DNA from: Mangrovibacterium marinum
Lineage (GTDB): Bacteria; Bacteroidota; Bacteroidia; Bacteroidales; Prolixibacteraceae
Direction of reading: 5' to 3'
Assembly (NCBI RefSeq): GCF_003046625.1
Contig: NZ_QAAD01000019.1
Coordinates: 1-64,000, forward strand
Length of the DNA: 64,000 nucleotides
Of the stretch, positions 1-8,188 are shown piece after piece (position 1 is the first letter of the stretch; the number at the start of each line of letters is the position of its first letter). Under the pieces are notes generated by a model. The model saw only the letters and a list, made by a program, of their open reading frames with translations, ran no database searches and was not told where the DNA came from. A program made the translations under genes and the position numbers.

Positions 1-27
1 GTGGTCTGCTCAATAAAATAACTTAAA

Positions 28-68
28 CAGCCCGTCAATTCCATTTGAAAATTGACGGGCTGTTTTTT
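28..68 (+). terminator. Rho-independent terminator, plus strand
   Basis: A 13-bp stem (CAGCCCGTCAATT pairing with AATTGACGGGCTG) is followed by six T on the plus strand. It most likely ends a plus-strand gene lying left of the window, because the nearest gene inside the window is read on the minus strand and has its own terminator. Confidence 0.85.
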
Positions 69-131
69 GGGCTGCGTCATCGCCGAGACGCTTACAAAAA
101 AGTAGCCTGTAAAACTTCAGGCAAGGAACTT

Positions 132-169
132 TTCGAAAAAAGAAAAGGCTGTTCGCATTTGAACAGCCT
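132..169 (-). terminator. Rho-independent terminator for the GH31 gene
   Basis: Read on the minus strand, a 9-bp stem (AGGCTGTTC / GAACAGCCT, 6-nt loop) is followed by a T-rich tract. It lies 28 bp past the stop codon of the GH31 gene, so it is the natural end of that transcript. Confidence 0.8.
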
Positions 170-196
170 ATTCTGAGATCGAATATCCTTCGGGAT

Positions 197-3100
197 TTAG
201 AAGTTCACGGTATTGAGTTGTTTATCGATCAACAAACCGTTTTGAAGTTCCAGACCGAATGTAAAAGCCCGTTTGGCTTTAAACTGAATGGTCAGGATTG
301 TTCCGTCGCCCCGGAGCGCAGGCTGACCGCCAACATTCACAAAAGTGGGATACAACACCCGGTCGCCATTGGAATGCAAGCGATTGTAGGTCATATTATC
401 CATGCCTTTTGTGTTCATTGTTTTCACACCAACATATTCCAGATCACTCGGGCTGTACGGAATTGCGCAACTGAACGCATTAACGGCTTCCAGCTGACGT
501 CCCTCGACTTTAAGCTCCACAATCTCGCCCGCTTTATAGCTTCGCTTGGAAGCGTTCAGGTGCAACTCTCCGGCCAGCGTTCCCTCGTTCTGTGAGCTAA
601 CACCGCCATCCAGTTGAGTCGCGACATTGGAAATATCGTACGCATCAATCAATCCATTCTCATTGACATCACCGCGGCTAACATAGCCAAAATCACTGTC
701 ATCCTTGCGCAATCCGGTATAGTTCAGGTAGGAGGTCAGGTCGTTTGAATCGATTACCCCATCGCTATTGATATCCCCGGGCAGAAAGCTTTCGGTTCCC
801 GGAACTTTGAAGATATAAAGCTGCCGTCCGGATCCAAAATCACCGTAGGCCTTGTCAACCTCCATTTTCAGATAACGAGCTACCGGCTGATCTTTCAGTT
901 CGAATGTTTTCGGCTGATTATCGGCCTTCCACTCAAAACGCCCGGCGTCGGTCCAGTTTTCCTTATCCTTACTATACTGAAATGCCCCGGATTGAATAAT
1001 CCCGTTTCGTCCGCTCATACGGGGCAGATAAACAATCTTTTCAAGCTGGCTAACCGATTTCAGGTCGATGACCATGTCGAAGGGAACCGAATTCCCCGCG
1101 TAGTCGGTATGCATCATCGAATTTTCATCGAAATCGAACAGTCGGTTCAAGCCCTGTCCTCCCTGCATCTTCGCGGAACTAACTGCTGTTAGTCCTTTCA
1201 GCGCAAATTGCAGCGGATCGGCTTTGGTTTTGGCGGTAAAGTGAGTCCAGTCCGAGTGCCCGCTCTTGTTCACCGCACGAATTGAAAACTCATAAGTTGT
1301 TTCCGGCTCTAAGTTCTCAAACAGCAATTCGTTATCGGTGATGTTGGCATACAACATTCCCTGGAACTGAATCTCGTAGCAGTCGGCATTGGCTATCTTG
1401 TCCCAGCTTGGTGTCAGGCTATAGGCTGTGGCGTTTGAAGCCGACACTGCTGCATTTTTCACCTCTGTCAGCTCTCCTGTACTTTTCAACAGGCGGTCTT
1501 CCGACTCAAACGCATAGCCCTTAAACTGAAGGCTAATCCGGTTTTGGCTGATATCCGTTTTTTCAATCTTCACCATCAACTGCGGATTCCGAATCATTTT
1601 CACCTGCTCAAACTCCGATCCTGCCGTGGCAAAGCGGTTCATATCCGGCGCCGCATTGTAATAGTACACATTGGTACCCGCCTTAAAATCAGCCAGCGAA
1701 TTTACGCGCTTCAGCTTCACCTTTTTGTCGCCAATTGTTGCTGCAATTTTTCCTGGTTCGCGGCTTAGATTGATGCGCAACTCGGTTTCTTTTTCATTGA
1801 CAAAACCAGCAAAAGTGCCTTTTGCCGGCTCTACAACCAGCGACAGTTGATCGCCATTGAGCACCGACCCGATGCGGGTTTTCGTGTATTGCCCCTGCTG
1901 ATATGCGGTTGTCAGACCGTCGTCGTCGTATTCCACAAAGGACGATTGTCCCGAGGGATAAAACTCGTAAATTCGTCGTTGCCGGTCAATTTCGTTTACA
2001 TTGTTATTGGGATCCACCATCGGAATAATGGCGCCCATTTTCACAAATACCGGCAGTTTCCAGATGGGAGCTTCAAAGTTGTTGATGATCCGCCCCCCGG
2101 CATAAATTTCGCCGGTAAAATAATCCACCCAATTACCTTCGGGCAGGTAAATCTGGTTCCGAATATCGTTGCCCTCGCTGTCGGATTTGGTGTTCTGATA
2201 GATGGGAGCCACCAGAAAATCGGGGCCGAACATAAACTGATATTGCGTATTTTTCCCCAGCGTATAGGGGTTTTCTTCTTCTAAAAACATCGCCCGTATT
2301 GCCGGCATTCCATCCACAGCCTCGCGGGCCACCGTATAAGCATAGGGCAACAACTCCGATTTCAACTTCAGGTAATTGCGGTTGATCGATGTTGCCGGTT
2401 CTCCCAGGGCTTGCGGATATTTTTCGTTAGCACCCCAGCCGTCCATATTGAGTTGCATCAGGGTAAATGTTTTCCACTGAAAATCGCGGATATTAACAAT
2501 CGAATTTTTACCCCCGAAGATGCCATCCATATCGTTGGTAATATTGGGCTGGCCCGAGAGTCCCGACCCGATAAAGGTGGGGATATGAAAACGAATGTAC
2601 TCCCATTTTCCTCCGGTTTGGTCGCCCGACCAGATGGTGGCATAACGCTGTGTTCCAGCCCAACCATCGAGCGAAATAATGAACGGCCGAGCCTGATTGC
2701 CCTCTTTCTGCATGATTTCGGCCGCATCCTGCACGCCGTTCAGTCCAAACGAATAACCGGCGCCCACCCAGGCCACATCGGTTTTCAGAACACGCACACC
2801 GGCAACGCCCACTTCTTTCACAATATCGCGCTGCAAAAGCGCCTCCACCGTGTCGATGGGGTGAAGATCGGATTGCGTCCACAGTCCGATTTCAACACCA
2901 TGCCCGCGGGCATAATCGCCAAATTCCTTCAGGTTGGCAATGTTTCCGTCCAGGGTTGACGTTTGGCCGTAGCCGGCGCCATAACCATCATTGGGCAAAA
3001 TCCACCCCAGGGGCATGTCGTGTTCGGCATAGCGGTCCACAACAGCTCTGGCCGAAAACTGGTAGTTATTTTTCTCGCCATTCAGCGATTCTTTGATGCC

Positions 3101-4042
3101 TCCGTTCTCTTTTTGTGATTCGCGATAGCGTTTTCCGTCTTCAAACAGAATTCCGGCAGAATCTTCTTTCCAGTAATCGCGGTTGTAAGCATTCAGATGA
3201 CCTTCATAAAAACCGAATTTAGGAATCAACACCGGCTGTCCGGTCAACTGATAAAAATCGTTTAGCAAGGCCACCGCACCATCGCTGACCATAAAGAATA
3301 CGTCCAGATAGCCGGTATCGTGCGATAGCGCTACGCGGTTTTCGCCTTTAGCACCAAAGTTATAGTTTCCTTTGGCAAAGGTATAGGCCATAAAACCGTA
3401 ACCATTAGTGGACCAGAAAAAGGGCGTTGGCGACGCCACTCCACCATCCGTCCAGCTATTCTGATTTTCGATGGCAATAACTTTCCCTTTGTGCGAAAAA
3501 CGGCCGTTTTGCACACCTCCGCCATAGAAGTACTCGTTGGGTTGCTCACTCAATTGAAGTTCCACCTTGTCCTTCCCAAAAGCAATCGGGGCCAATGAGC
3601 GGACCACTGTTTTTCCGGTGGTGGTATTCTTCAACTCAAAAGTTGCGTTGGTCTTATCAAAAGTCAGTAAAACCGCAGAACTCTGAATGCTAACCGTGTT
3701 CCCGGCGTCTTTCAGCTGCAGTTCCAACACTGCTTTGCGAGGATTTTGAACTAAGATTTCGGCCGGAGGTTCCGCCTGTGGAGCTCTCAGTCCTTTGCCC
3801 CGGGGGTCCTGAAACATCCTGAAAATATTGTCCCCGTAAAAATCGATCACCATTTTCTGCTGATTGGAGAACTCGATTTCAACGGTTGTTGAATTGGTCT
3901 TTCGGGCTGTCAATACTTCAATTTGTTCCTGTCCCGAGCCCGTTTTCGCCGTTGTCTCATCCTGAGCAAAAGCCAGAGACGAGCTAAAAAACAGCCATGC
4001 AAACGCCAGGAATGCACCACTCTTCAATACTACTCTTTTCAT
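197..4042 (-). CDS. Secreted GH31 alpha-glycosidase with FnIII, F5/8C, dockerin and cohesin-like modules
   Basis: This is a large (1281 aa) exported retaining alpha-glycosidase of family GH31. Known GH31 activities include alpha-glucosidase and alpha-xylosidase; the substrate cannot be read from the sequence. Residues 1-26 form a signal peptide. The TIM-barrel catalytic domain spans roughly 250-690, with the likely nucleophile Asp in LKTDVAWVG (about residue 420) and the acid/base Asp in WSGDQTGG (about 472). A DUF5110-type beta domain follows, then a fibronectin III domain (about 870-935) and a discoidin-like F5/8C module (about 945-1085). Next comes a type I dockerin with two calcium loops (GDINSDGVIDSNDL and GDVNENGLIDAYDI, about 1087-1150). 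A cohesin-like beta domain (about 1157-1281) ends the protein. No T9SS tail is obvious. The gene is monocistronic, with its own terminator downstream. Family call is firm; substrate unknown. Confidence 0.93.
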   Translation of the reverse strand: MKRVVLKSGAFLAFAWLFFSSSLAFAQDETTAKTGSGQEQIEVLTARKTNSTTVEIEFSNQQKMVIDFYGDNIFRMFQDPRGKGLRAPQAEPPAEILVQNPRKAVLELQLKDAGNTVSIQSSAVLLTFDKTNATFELKNTTTGKTVVRSLAPIAFGKDKVELQLSEQPNEYFYGGGVQNGRFSHKGKVIAIENQNSWTDGGVASPTPFFWSTNGYGFMAYTFAKGNYNFGAKGENRVALSHDTGYLDVFFMVSDGAVALLNDFYQLTGQPVLIPKFGFYEGHLNAYNRDYWKEDSAGILFEDGKRYRESQKENGGIKESLNGEKNNYQFSARAVVDRYAEHDMPLGWILPNDGYGAGYGQTSTLDGNIANLKEFGDYARGHGVEIGLWTQSDLHPIDTVEALLQRDIVKEVGVAGVRVLKTDVAWVGAGYSFGLNGVQDAAEIMQKEGNQARPFIISLDGWAGTQRYATIWSGDQTGGKWEYIRFHIPTFIGSGLSGQPNITNDMDGIFGGKNSIVNIRDFQWKTFTLMQLNMDGWGANEKYPQALGEPATSINRNYLKLKSELLPYAYTVAREAVDGMPAIRAMFLEEENPYTLGKNTQYQFMFGPDFLVAPIYQNTKSDSEGNDIRNQIYLPEGNWVDYFTGEIYAGGRIINNFEAPIWKLPVFVKMGAIIPMVDPNNNVNEIDRQRRIYEFYPSGQSSFVEYDDDGLTTAYQQGQYTKTRIGSVLNGDQLSLVVEPAKGTFAGFVNEKETELRINLSREPGKIAATIGDKKVKLKRVNSLADFKAGTNVYYYNAAPDMNRFATAGSEFEQVKMIRNPQLMVKIEKTDISQNRISLQFKGYAFESEDRLLKSTGELTEVKNAAVSASNATAYSLTPSWDKIANADCYEIQFQGMLYANITDNELLFENLEPETTYEFSIRAVNKSGHSDWTHFTAKTKADPLQFALKGLTAVSSAKMQGGQGLNRLFDFDENSMMHTDYAGNSVPFDMVIDLKSVSQLEKIVYLPRMSGRNGIIQSGAFQYSKDKENWTDAGRFEWKADNQPKTFELKDQPVARYLKMEVDKAYGDFGSGRQLYIFKVPGTESFLPGDINSDGVIDSNDLTSYLNYTGLRKDDSDFGYVSRGDVNENGLIDAYDISNVATQLDGGVSSQNEGTLAGELHLNASKRSYKAGEIVELKVEGRQLEAVNAFSCAIPYSPSDLEYVGVKTMNTKGMDNMTYNRLHSNGDRVLYPTFVNVGGQPALRGDGTILTIQFKAKRAFTFGLELQNGLLIDKQLNTVNF

Positions 4043-4079
4043 GTTTATTTATATAGATTACGTTGGTTATTAGCCTTCA

Positions 4080-4114
4080 TAAAAAAACAGCTCATGAGTC
4101 TTCGCTCCGAGCTG
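4080..4114 (-). terminator. Terminator-like hairpin between queF and the GH31 gene
   Basis: On the minus strand a 6-bp stem (CAGCTC / GAGCTG) with a 15-nt loop is followed by seven T. It lies about 210 bp beyond queF and just upstream of the GH31 start. It could end the queuosine transcript or attenuate GH31. A second hairpin without a T-run (CTGTTTCGG / CCGAAACAG) lies at 4235-4269. Confidence 0.5.
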
Positions 4115-4322
4115 CAATCGACAGGACATAAAATAAAGTGAAAAGAATACACCGAACAATGACATTTTGCTTGTTTATGGCCAGTAATCCTATTTTTTAT
4201 GACTTTTCCCGATCTATTTCAGGACATAAGGCAACTGTTTCGGTAGCCCCCAGCGGACTGCCGAAACAGAAGAAAAGTGTCCGCATAACCAAAAAGATTG
4301 TTTTCGGTGCTGCGGTAACCGC

Positions 4323-4793
4323 TTAGCGGTTTGTAATTGTCTCGGGATTGAGATCGTGGTTTTGCATGCGATACCAAGCCAGCTCCTCGTATTTGGTGCC
4401 GACTTTGCCATAGTTGGCATAGGGATCGATGCTGATTCCTCCGCGTGGCAAAAATTTGCCCCACACCTCAATGTACTTGGGATCCATCAATTGAATCAGA
4501 TCCTTCATGATGATGTTGATGCAGTCTTCATGAAAATCGCCATGATTGCGGAAGCTGAACAAATACAATTTCAGCGACTTGCTTTCCACCATCTTTTCAC
4601 CGGGAATGTAGCTGATATAGATGGTTGCAAAATCGGGCTGCCCGGTAATGGGGCACAAGCTGGTAAACTCCGGTGCGTTAAACTTCACCCAATAGTCGTT
4701 CTGCGGATGTTTGTTATCGAATGTTTCCAACAGCTCGGGACTGTAATTAAATCCGTAGTTGGTTTCGCTTCCTAAATGTGTTAAGTTATCCAT
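4323..4793 (-). CDS. queF: NADPH-dependent 7-cyano-7-deazaguanine reductase (QueF, type I)
   Basis: QueF reduces the nitrile preQ0 to the aminomethyl base preQ1 with NADPH, the step before tRNA insertion in queuosine synthesis. At 156 aa it is the short unimodular type I enzyme. The catalytic Cys47 lies in [14 protein letters not shown] with the proton-donor Asp54. The family motif [15 protein letters not shown] (residues 70-84) and FHE (87-89), which binds the pyrimidine edge, are intact. It lies downstream of queC on the same strand but is separated by 251 bp of short repeats, so co-transcription with queC is plausible but not shown. Cytosolic. Confidence 0.96.
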   Translation of the reverse strand: MDNLTHLGSETNYGFNYSPELLETFDNKHPQNDYWVKFNAPEFTSLCPITGQPDFATIYISYIPGEKMVESKSLKLYLFSFRNHGDFHEDCINIIMKDLIQLMDPKYIEVWGKFLPRGGISIDPYANYGKVGTKYEELAWYRMQNHDLNPETITNR

Positions 4794-5044
4794 CGTTGGT
4801 AAAATTTCAAATCACAAAATTCAAATTCCAAATTTCAAAGCACCAAGTTGTAAGCTACAAGTTGTAAGCTACAAGCTGTAAGTAACTTCATTGATCGTCA
4901 TTCAGTTGTCATCCCACGCAGGGAACACTGGGACTGCGACCGGTCACTGAATTCCAAATTTCAAACGCCACTATATGTCATTAGTGGTCATTGATCGTCA
5001 TTCAGTTGTCACCTCAGGCACGGAACACTGCCACTGGCGACTGA
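4794..5044. repeat. Short-repeat spacer between queC and queF
   Basis: No gene is seen here. Positions 4845-4886 are six tandem 7-bp units of the form AAGYTRY (AAGTTGT, AAGCTAC and so on). A segment of about 62 bp starting ATTGATCGTCATTCAGTTGTCA occurs twice (about 4889-4950 and 4990-5051) and runs slightly into the 3' end of queC. The AT-rich phrase CAAATTCCAAATTTCAAA also recurs. The heptamer periodicity matches the larger arrays elsewhere in the window. Confidence 0.7.
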
Positions 5045-5719
5045 TCACTGATCACTTTTATGCTTCTTTTTCAAAAGGTAACTGTCCAGCCCGTTTTTAC
5101 GAAGCTTACAGGAGGGGCAGTGTCCGCAACCATCGCCCACGATACCATTATAGCAAGTGAGTGTTTGCGTACGCACCAGGTCAAACACCTCCAGCTCATC
5201 CGATAATTGCCAAATTTCCTCTTTGTTCTTCCACATCAAAGGCGTGTGAATCTCATAAGGATAGTCCATCGACAGGTTCAACGTCTGATTCAATGAGCGA
5301 ACGAACTCATCGCGACAATCGGGATAGCCGCTGTAGTCGGCCTGCCCTACGCCGGTAACCAAATGATGGATATCCTTCGACTTGGCATAGATGGCCGCAT
5401 AAGTCAGAAACAACATATTACGTCCTTCCACCAAGGTGTTTGGCGGACGATCGGCCGGCTTCTCGGCTTCCACCTCCAGGTCCGGATTTGTTAAGGCATT
5501 ATCGGTGATCTGGCTCAACATATCCAGTTTCAGAATCCGCAGAGGCACCTGTGCCTCACGGGCTATCTTACTTGCAACTTCAAGCTCCAGCTTATGTCGC
5601 TGTCCGTAATCGAACGAGATGGCTTCCACCTCGTCAAACTCGCGGATGGCCCAAAACAGGCAGGTTGTTGAATCCTGACCTCCGGAAAAAACGACCAATG
5701 CTTTTCTCTTATCACTCAT
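5045..5719 (-). CDS. queC: 7-cyano-7-deazaguanine synthase (QueC)
   Basis: QueC converts 7-carboxy-7-deazaguanine to preQ0, using ATP and ammonia. The 224-aa protein opens with the PP-loop SGGQDS (residues 12-17). Its C-terminal zinc site has four cysteines (C189, C198, C201, C204, in [11 protein letters not shown]). Length and motif layout are standard. It starts 46 bp after the stop of the queuosine-precursor transporter gene on the same strand, so the two very likely share a transcript and the preQ1 riboswitch upstream. The product feeds QueF, encoded just downstream. Confidence 0.97.
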   Translation of the reverse strand: MSDKRKALVVFSGGQDSTTCLFWAIREFDEVEAISFDYGQRHKLELEVASKIAREAQVPLRILKLDMLSQITDNALTNPDLEVEAEKPADRPPNTLVEGRNMLFLTYAAIYAKSKDIHHLVTGVGQADYSGYPDCRDEFVRSLNQTLNLSMDYPYEIHTPLMWKNKEEIWQLSDELEVFDLVRTQTLTCYNGIVGDGCGHCPSCKLRKNGLDSYLLKKKHKSDQ

Positions 5720-5765
5720 CAGCTTTGTTGTTTAGCAACGGCTCACCACTTGGGTAAGCGCTATT

Positions 5766-6446
5766 TTAAATCTGTTTTAAACGAAAAGGATTGTACGAGA
5801 CCTCCTCGTCGAAGGTGTCAATTCCTTCAATTTCCTTCACCTTGTTAACCACCAAAACCGTAAACGGCAGGATGATAATTTCGTAAGCTGTTTTCAGTAG
5901 CGCCTGGGTGAGCACCATACCGGCAATAACCGAAAGCGGGAAAACTCCGGCAAAAGCAATCGTGATGAAGATCAACGAGTCGGCTCCCTCACCGGCCAGC
6001 GTGGAGACGATGGCACGCAGCGAAAAACCCCGCCCCTTGGTCATCAACTTAAATTTACTCATCACATAAGCATTCAGAAACGAACCGGCCATATAAGCCA
6101 TCAGGCTGGCGAGCACCAGGCGAATGGAAGTTCCCAAAACAGTATGAAAAGCCTCCTGATGTTCGTAAAAGGGCGCTGCGGGAACGCCGATGGCCAAGGC
6201 AAAGAAAAATGCGGCCATCACATTCACCCCAAAACCAGCCCAAATAATCAGGCGTGCCTTGGCATAGCCCCACACTTCAGCAATTACGTCGTTAATAATG
6301 TAGGTTACAGGAAAAATTAACACTCCCGCCGGAGCCGACCAGGGCCCAACCATGATAATTTTCGTCGCTAAGATATTGGCGATTAACAAACTTGCAGCGA
6401 ACAAAACGCCGGTCAACAGGAATAATACAGATACTTTATTTCTCAT
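5766..6446 (-). CDS. Queuosine precursor transporter (YhhQ/COG1738, VUT family)
   Basis: An inner-membrane protein of 226 aa with about six hydrophobic segments, belonging to the VUT/YhhQ family whose E. coli member imports preQ0 and preQ1. Family-typical stretches are NILATKII near residue 25, the segment GPWSAPAGVLIFPVTYIIND and GEGADSLIFITIAFAG. It is the first gene of the group with queC. The start codon is four nucleotides past a candidate preQ1-I riboswitch and a -7 box TATCTTTG lies further upstream. Together these support both the start and the function: queuosine precursor uptake under feedback by preQ1. Confidence 0.92.
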   Translation of the reverse strand: MRNKVSVLFLLTGVLFAASLLIANILATKIIMVGPWSAPAGVLIFPVTYIINDVIAEVWGYAKARLIIWAGFGVNVMAAFFFALAIGVPAAPFYEHQEAFHTVLGTSIRLVLASLMAYMAGSFLNAYVMSKFKLMTKGRGFSLRAIVSTLAGEGADSLIFITIAFAGVFPLSVIAGMVLTQALLKTAYEIIILPFTVLVVNKVKEIEGIDTFDEEVSYNPFRLKQI

Positions 6447-6450
6447 CGAT

Positions 6451-6481
6451 CTTGTTTTTTACGTGGTTATCAAGAACACGT
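6451..6481 (-). promoter_or_regulatory. Candidate preQ1 class I riboswitch
   Basis: Read on the minus strand, a 5-bp stem P1 (ACGTG 6481-6477 with CACGT 6465-6461) encloses the loop TTCTTGATAAC. It is followed by an A6 run and CAAG (6454-6451). The loop bases CTTG (6474-6471) can pair with the tail CAAG, giving the H-type pseudoknot with A-rich third loop that defines preQ1-I aptamers. From memory, the loop resembles the B. subtilis aptamer, with a compensatory UAG/CUA to UUG/CAA change, and the UAAC and AAAACAAG parts resemble the T. tengcongensis aptamer. C6466 would be the ligand-specifying C. The pseudoknot ends four nucleotides before the transporter ATG, where a ribosome would bind, so translational repression by preQ1 is the likely mode. 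Confidence 0.82.
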
Positions 6482-6496
6482 GGTTAATAACGAGCG

Positions 6497-6504
6497 CAAA
6501 GATA
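6497..6504 (-). promoter_or_regulatory. Promoter -7 box for the queuosine transporter/queC genes
   Basis: TATCTTTG on the minus strand matches the Bacteroidota -7 consensus TAnnTTTG. It lies 16 bp upstream of the riboswitch, so transcription would start just before the aptamer. No clear TTTG -33 partner is seen. Confidence 0.45.
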
Positions 6505-6850
6505 ATTGATTTTAAGGAATGCACTGCGACAAGGATCACTTTAAAGAGCATGGATAACATGAAAAGTACGACGATACAAGGAGATTAGTGACAAGCCGGC
6601 AGCATCCGCCACACCTGACAACAGCCATACTTTACCTTGCAACCTTTTCGGACCGATTGTCAATTTGCCCCAAATTGAAATGCCTTCTTGCCCGGCTTCC
6701 TCTAAACGCCAAGGTTAACTGCCCCACAAGTCGCCTGATAATAAGCAGTCGTCTGACAAAAATTACTACTTTTGCATCAGTATGCAATGAGTACGTTCTT
6801 TCCCCGGAAGGGAAGCTCTTGGCAACATCTAATTTAGTTCCGCATTTTTT
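6505..6850. other. Intergenic region upstream of the helicase
   Basis: No gene is supported between the riboswitch promoter and the helicase; small ORFs here on both strands lack recognisable content. TACTTTTG at 6767-6774 is a plausible plus-strand -7 box for the helicase. The leader contains a short hairpin (TTCCC 6800-6804 with GGGAA 6810-6814). Confidence 0.5.
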
Positions 6851-8080
6851 ATGAAGTTTCACGAGTTCGACCTACACGACGATATTTTAGATGCCCTTTA
6901 TGATATGGGCTTTGACGAAGCAACAGTAGTACAGGAAAACACCATCCCCTTGATTTTGGAAGGGCACGACCTGATTGGCTGTGCACAAACCGGAACCGGC
7001 AAAACAGCCGCATTCATGCTGCCCATTATCGAAAAGGTAGCTCAAAAATCGGCCGGAGCGACCCGTGCCCTGATTATTGTCCCCACCCGGGAGCTGGCCA
7101 TCCAGATTGAACAACAGGTACAGGGCTTTTCCTACTATGCCGGCACCACCTCCTGTGCAATTTACGGCGGTGGCGATGGCAAAGAATGGGAAGAACAACG
7201 CAAAGCACTGGAAGACGGCGTAGATATTGTTGTGGCCACACCGGGCAAGCTGATCTCATTTATCGACAACGAAATTGCCAATCTGAAGCAGGTTGAGTAC
7301 GTGGTTCTGGATGAAGCCGACCGCATGCTCGACATCGGCTTTCACGACGATATTATCCGCATTTTCAGCCACCTGCCCGAGCAACGGCAAACCCTCATGT
7401 TTAGTGCAACCATGCCACCCAAAATCCGACAACTGGCTGCCAAAGTGCTGAAAGATCCGAAAGAATTTGCCTCAGCCATCAGTAAACCGGCCGAAGGGGT
7501 ATTGCAAGCCGCCTACGTGTGTCACGAAGCTCAAAAGCTACCGCTTATTCAGCAGCTGATTACCGGCAAAGATGATTGCCAAAGCATCATCGTCTTCAGC
7601 TCGACCAAGCGCAAGGTAAACCTGATTGTAAAGGCTTTACAGAAGAAAAACCTGGATGCCCAGGGCATTTCGTCGGACCTGGAACAAAAAGAACGCGAGG
7701 AAGTGCTGATGAAATTCCGGGCCCGCCAAACCCGTATTATTGTGGCCACCGATGTGCTAAGCCGCGGTATCGACATTAAAGACATTAACCTGGTGGTCAA
7801 TTTCGATGTGCCGGGTGATGCCGAGGATTATGTACACCGAATTGGACGTACTGCACGGGCGAATACCACCGGTATCGCACTTACTTTTGTGAATGAAGAC
7901 GACATGTACAAGTTCCAGCAAATTGAGGAACTGATCGGCAGTGAAGTGTTCAAAGCTCCCCTGCCTCCGGAATTGGGCGAAGGACCGGAGTGGAAAGTTA
8001 TTCAGCGGAAGAAAAAGAAGAAAGGCAACTTTAAACGCAATAATCGGCCAAAAGGAAATCACCGGCAACCCAAAAAGTAA
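6851..8080 (+). CDS. DEAD-box ATP-dependent RNA helicase
   Basis: A 409-aa ATP-dependent RNA helicase that unwinds structured RNA, typically in ribosome assembly, RNA decay or cold adaptation. All core motifs are visible: a Q motif near residue 27 (VQENTIPLIL), AQTGTGKT (I), PTRELA (Ia), VATPGK (Ib), DEAD (II), SAT (III), RGIDI (V) and HRIGRTAR (VI). The C-terminus is a short, very basic tail (KKKKKGNFKRNN and onward), typical of RNA-binding extensions in RhlE/CshA-like enzymes. It stands alone on the plus strand, followed by a strong bidirectional terminator. Assignment to a particular subfamily is not possible here. Confidence 0.95.
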   Translation: MKFHEFDLHDDILDALYDMGFDEATVVQENTIPLILEGHDLIGCAQTGTGKTAAFMLPIIEKVAQKSAGATRALIIVPTRELAIQIEQQVQGFSYYAGTTSCAIYGGGDGKEWEEQRKALEDGVDIVVATPGKLISFIDNEIANLKQVEYVVLDEADRMLDIGFHDDIIRIFSHLPEQRQTLMFSATMPPKIRQLAAKVLKDPKEFASAISKPAEGVLQAAYVCHEAQKLPLIQQLITGKDDCQSIIVFSSTKRKVNLIVKALQKKNLDAQGISSDLEQKEREEVLMKFRARQTRIIVATDVLSRGIDIKDINLVVNFDVPGDAEDYVHRIGRTARANTTGIALTFVNEDDMYKFQQIEELIGSEVFKAPLPPELGEGPEWKVIQRKKKKKGNFKRNNRPKGNHRQPKK

Positions 8081-8085
8081 AATAA

Positions 8086-8107
8086 CGGTTCAGTCGCGAC
8101 TGAACCG
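8086..8107. repeat. Perfect 22-bp palindrome after the helicase gene
   Basis: Two 11-bp arms (CGGTTCAGTCG and its complement) abut with no spacer, five bases after the helicase stop codon and immediately before the terminator. It may be an extra hairpin in the 3' end of the helicase mRNA or a protein-binding site. Confidence 0.7.
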
Positions 8108-8114
8108 ACCGAAT

Positions 8115-8156
8115 AAAAAAGAGCAGTGAAATTTAAGATTCCACTGCTCTTTTTTG
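8115..8156. terminator. Bidirectional terminator between helicase and acyl-CoA synthetase
   Basis: The stem GAGCAGTG / CACTGCTC is flanked by six A on the left and six T on the right. It can therefore stop transcripts from both convergent genes. Confidence 0.9.
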
Positions 8157-8188
8157 TTTCGGCCTGTTTCGCGGCCGTCTTATGGCGG

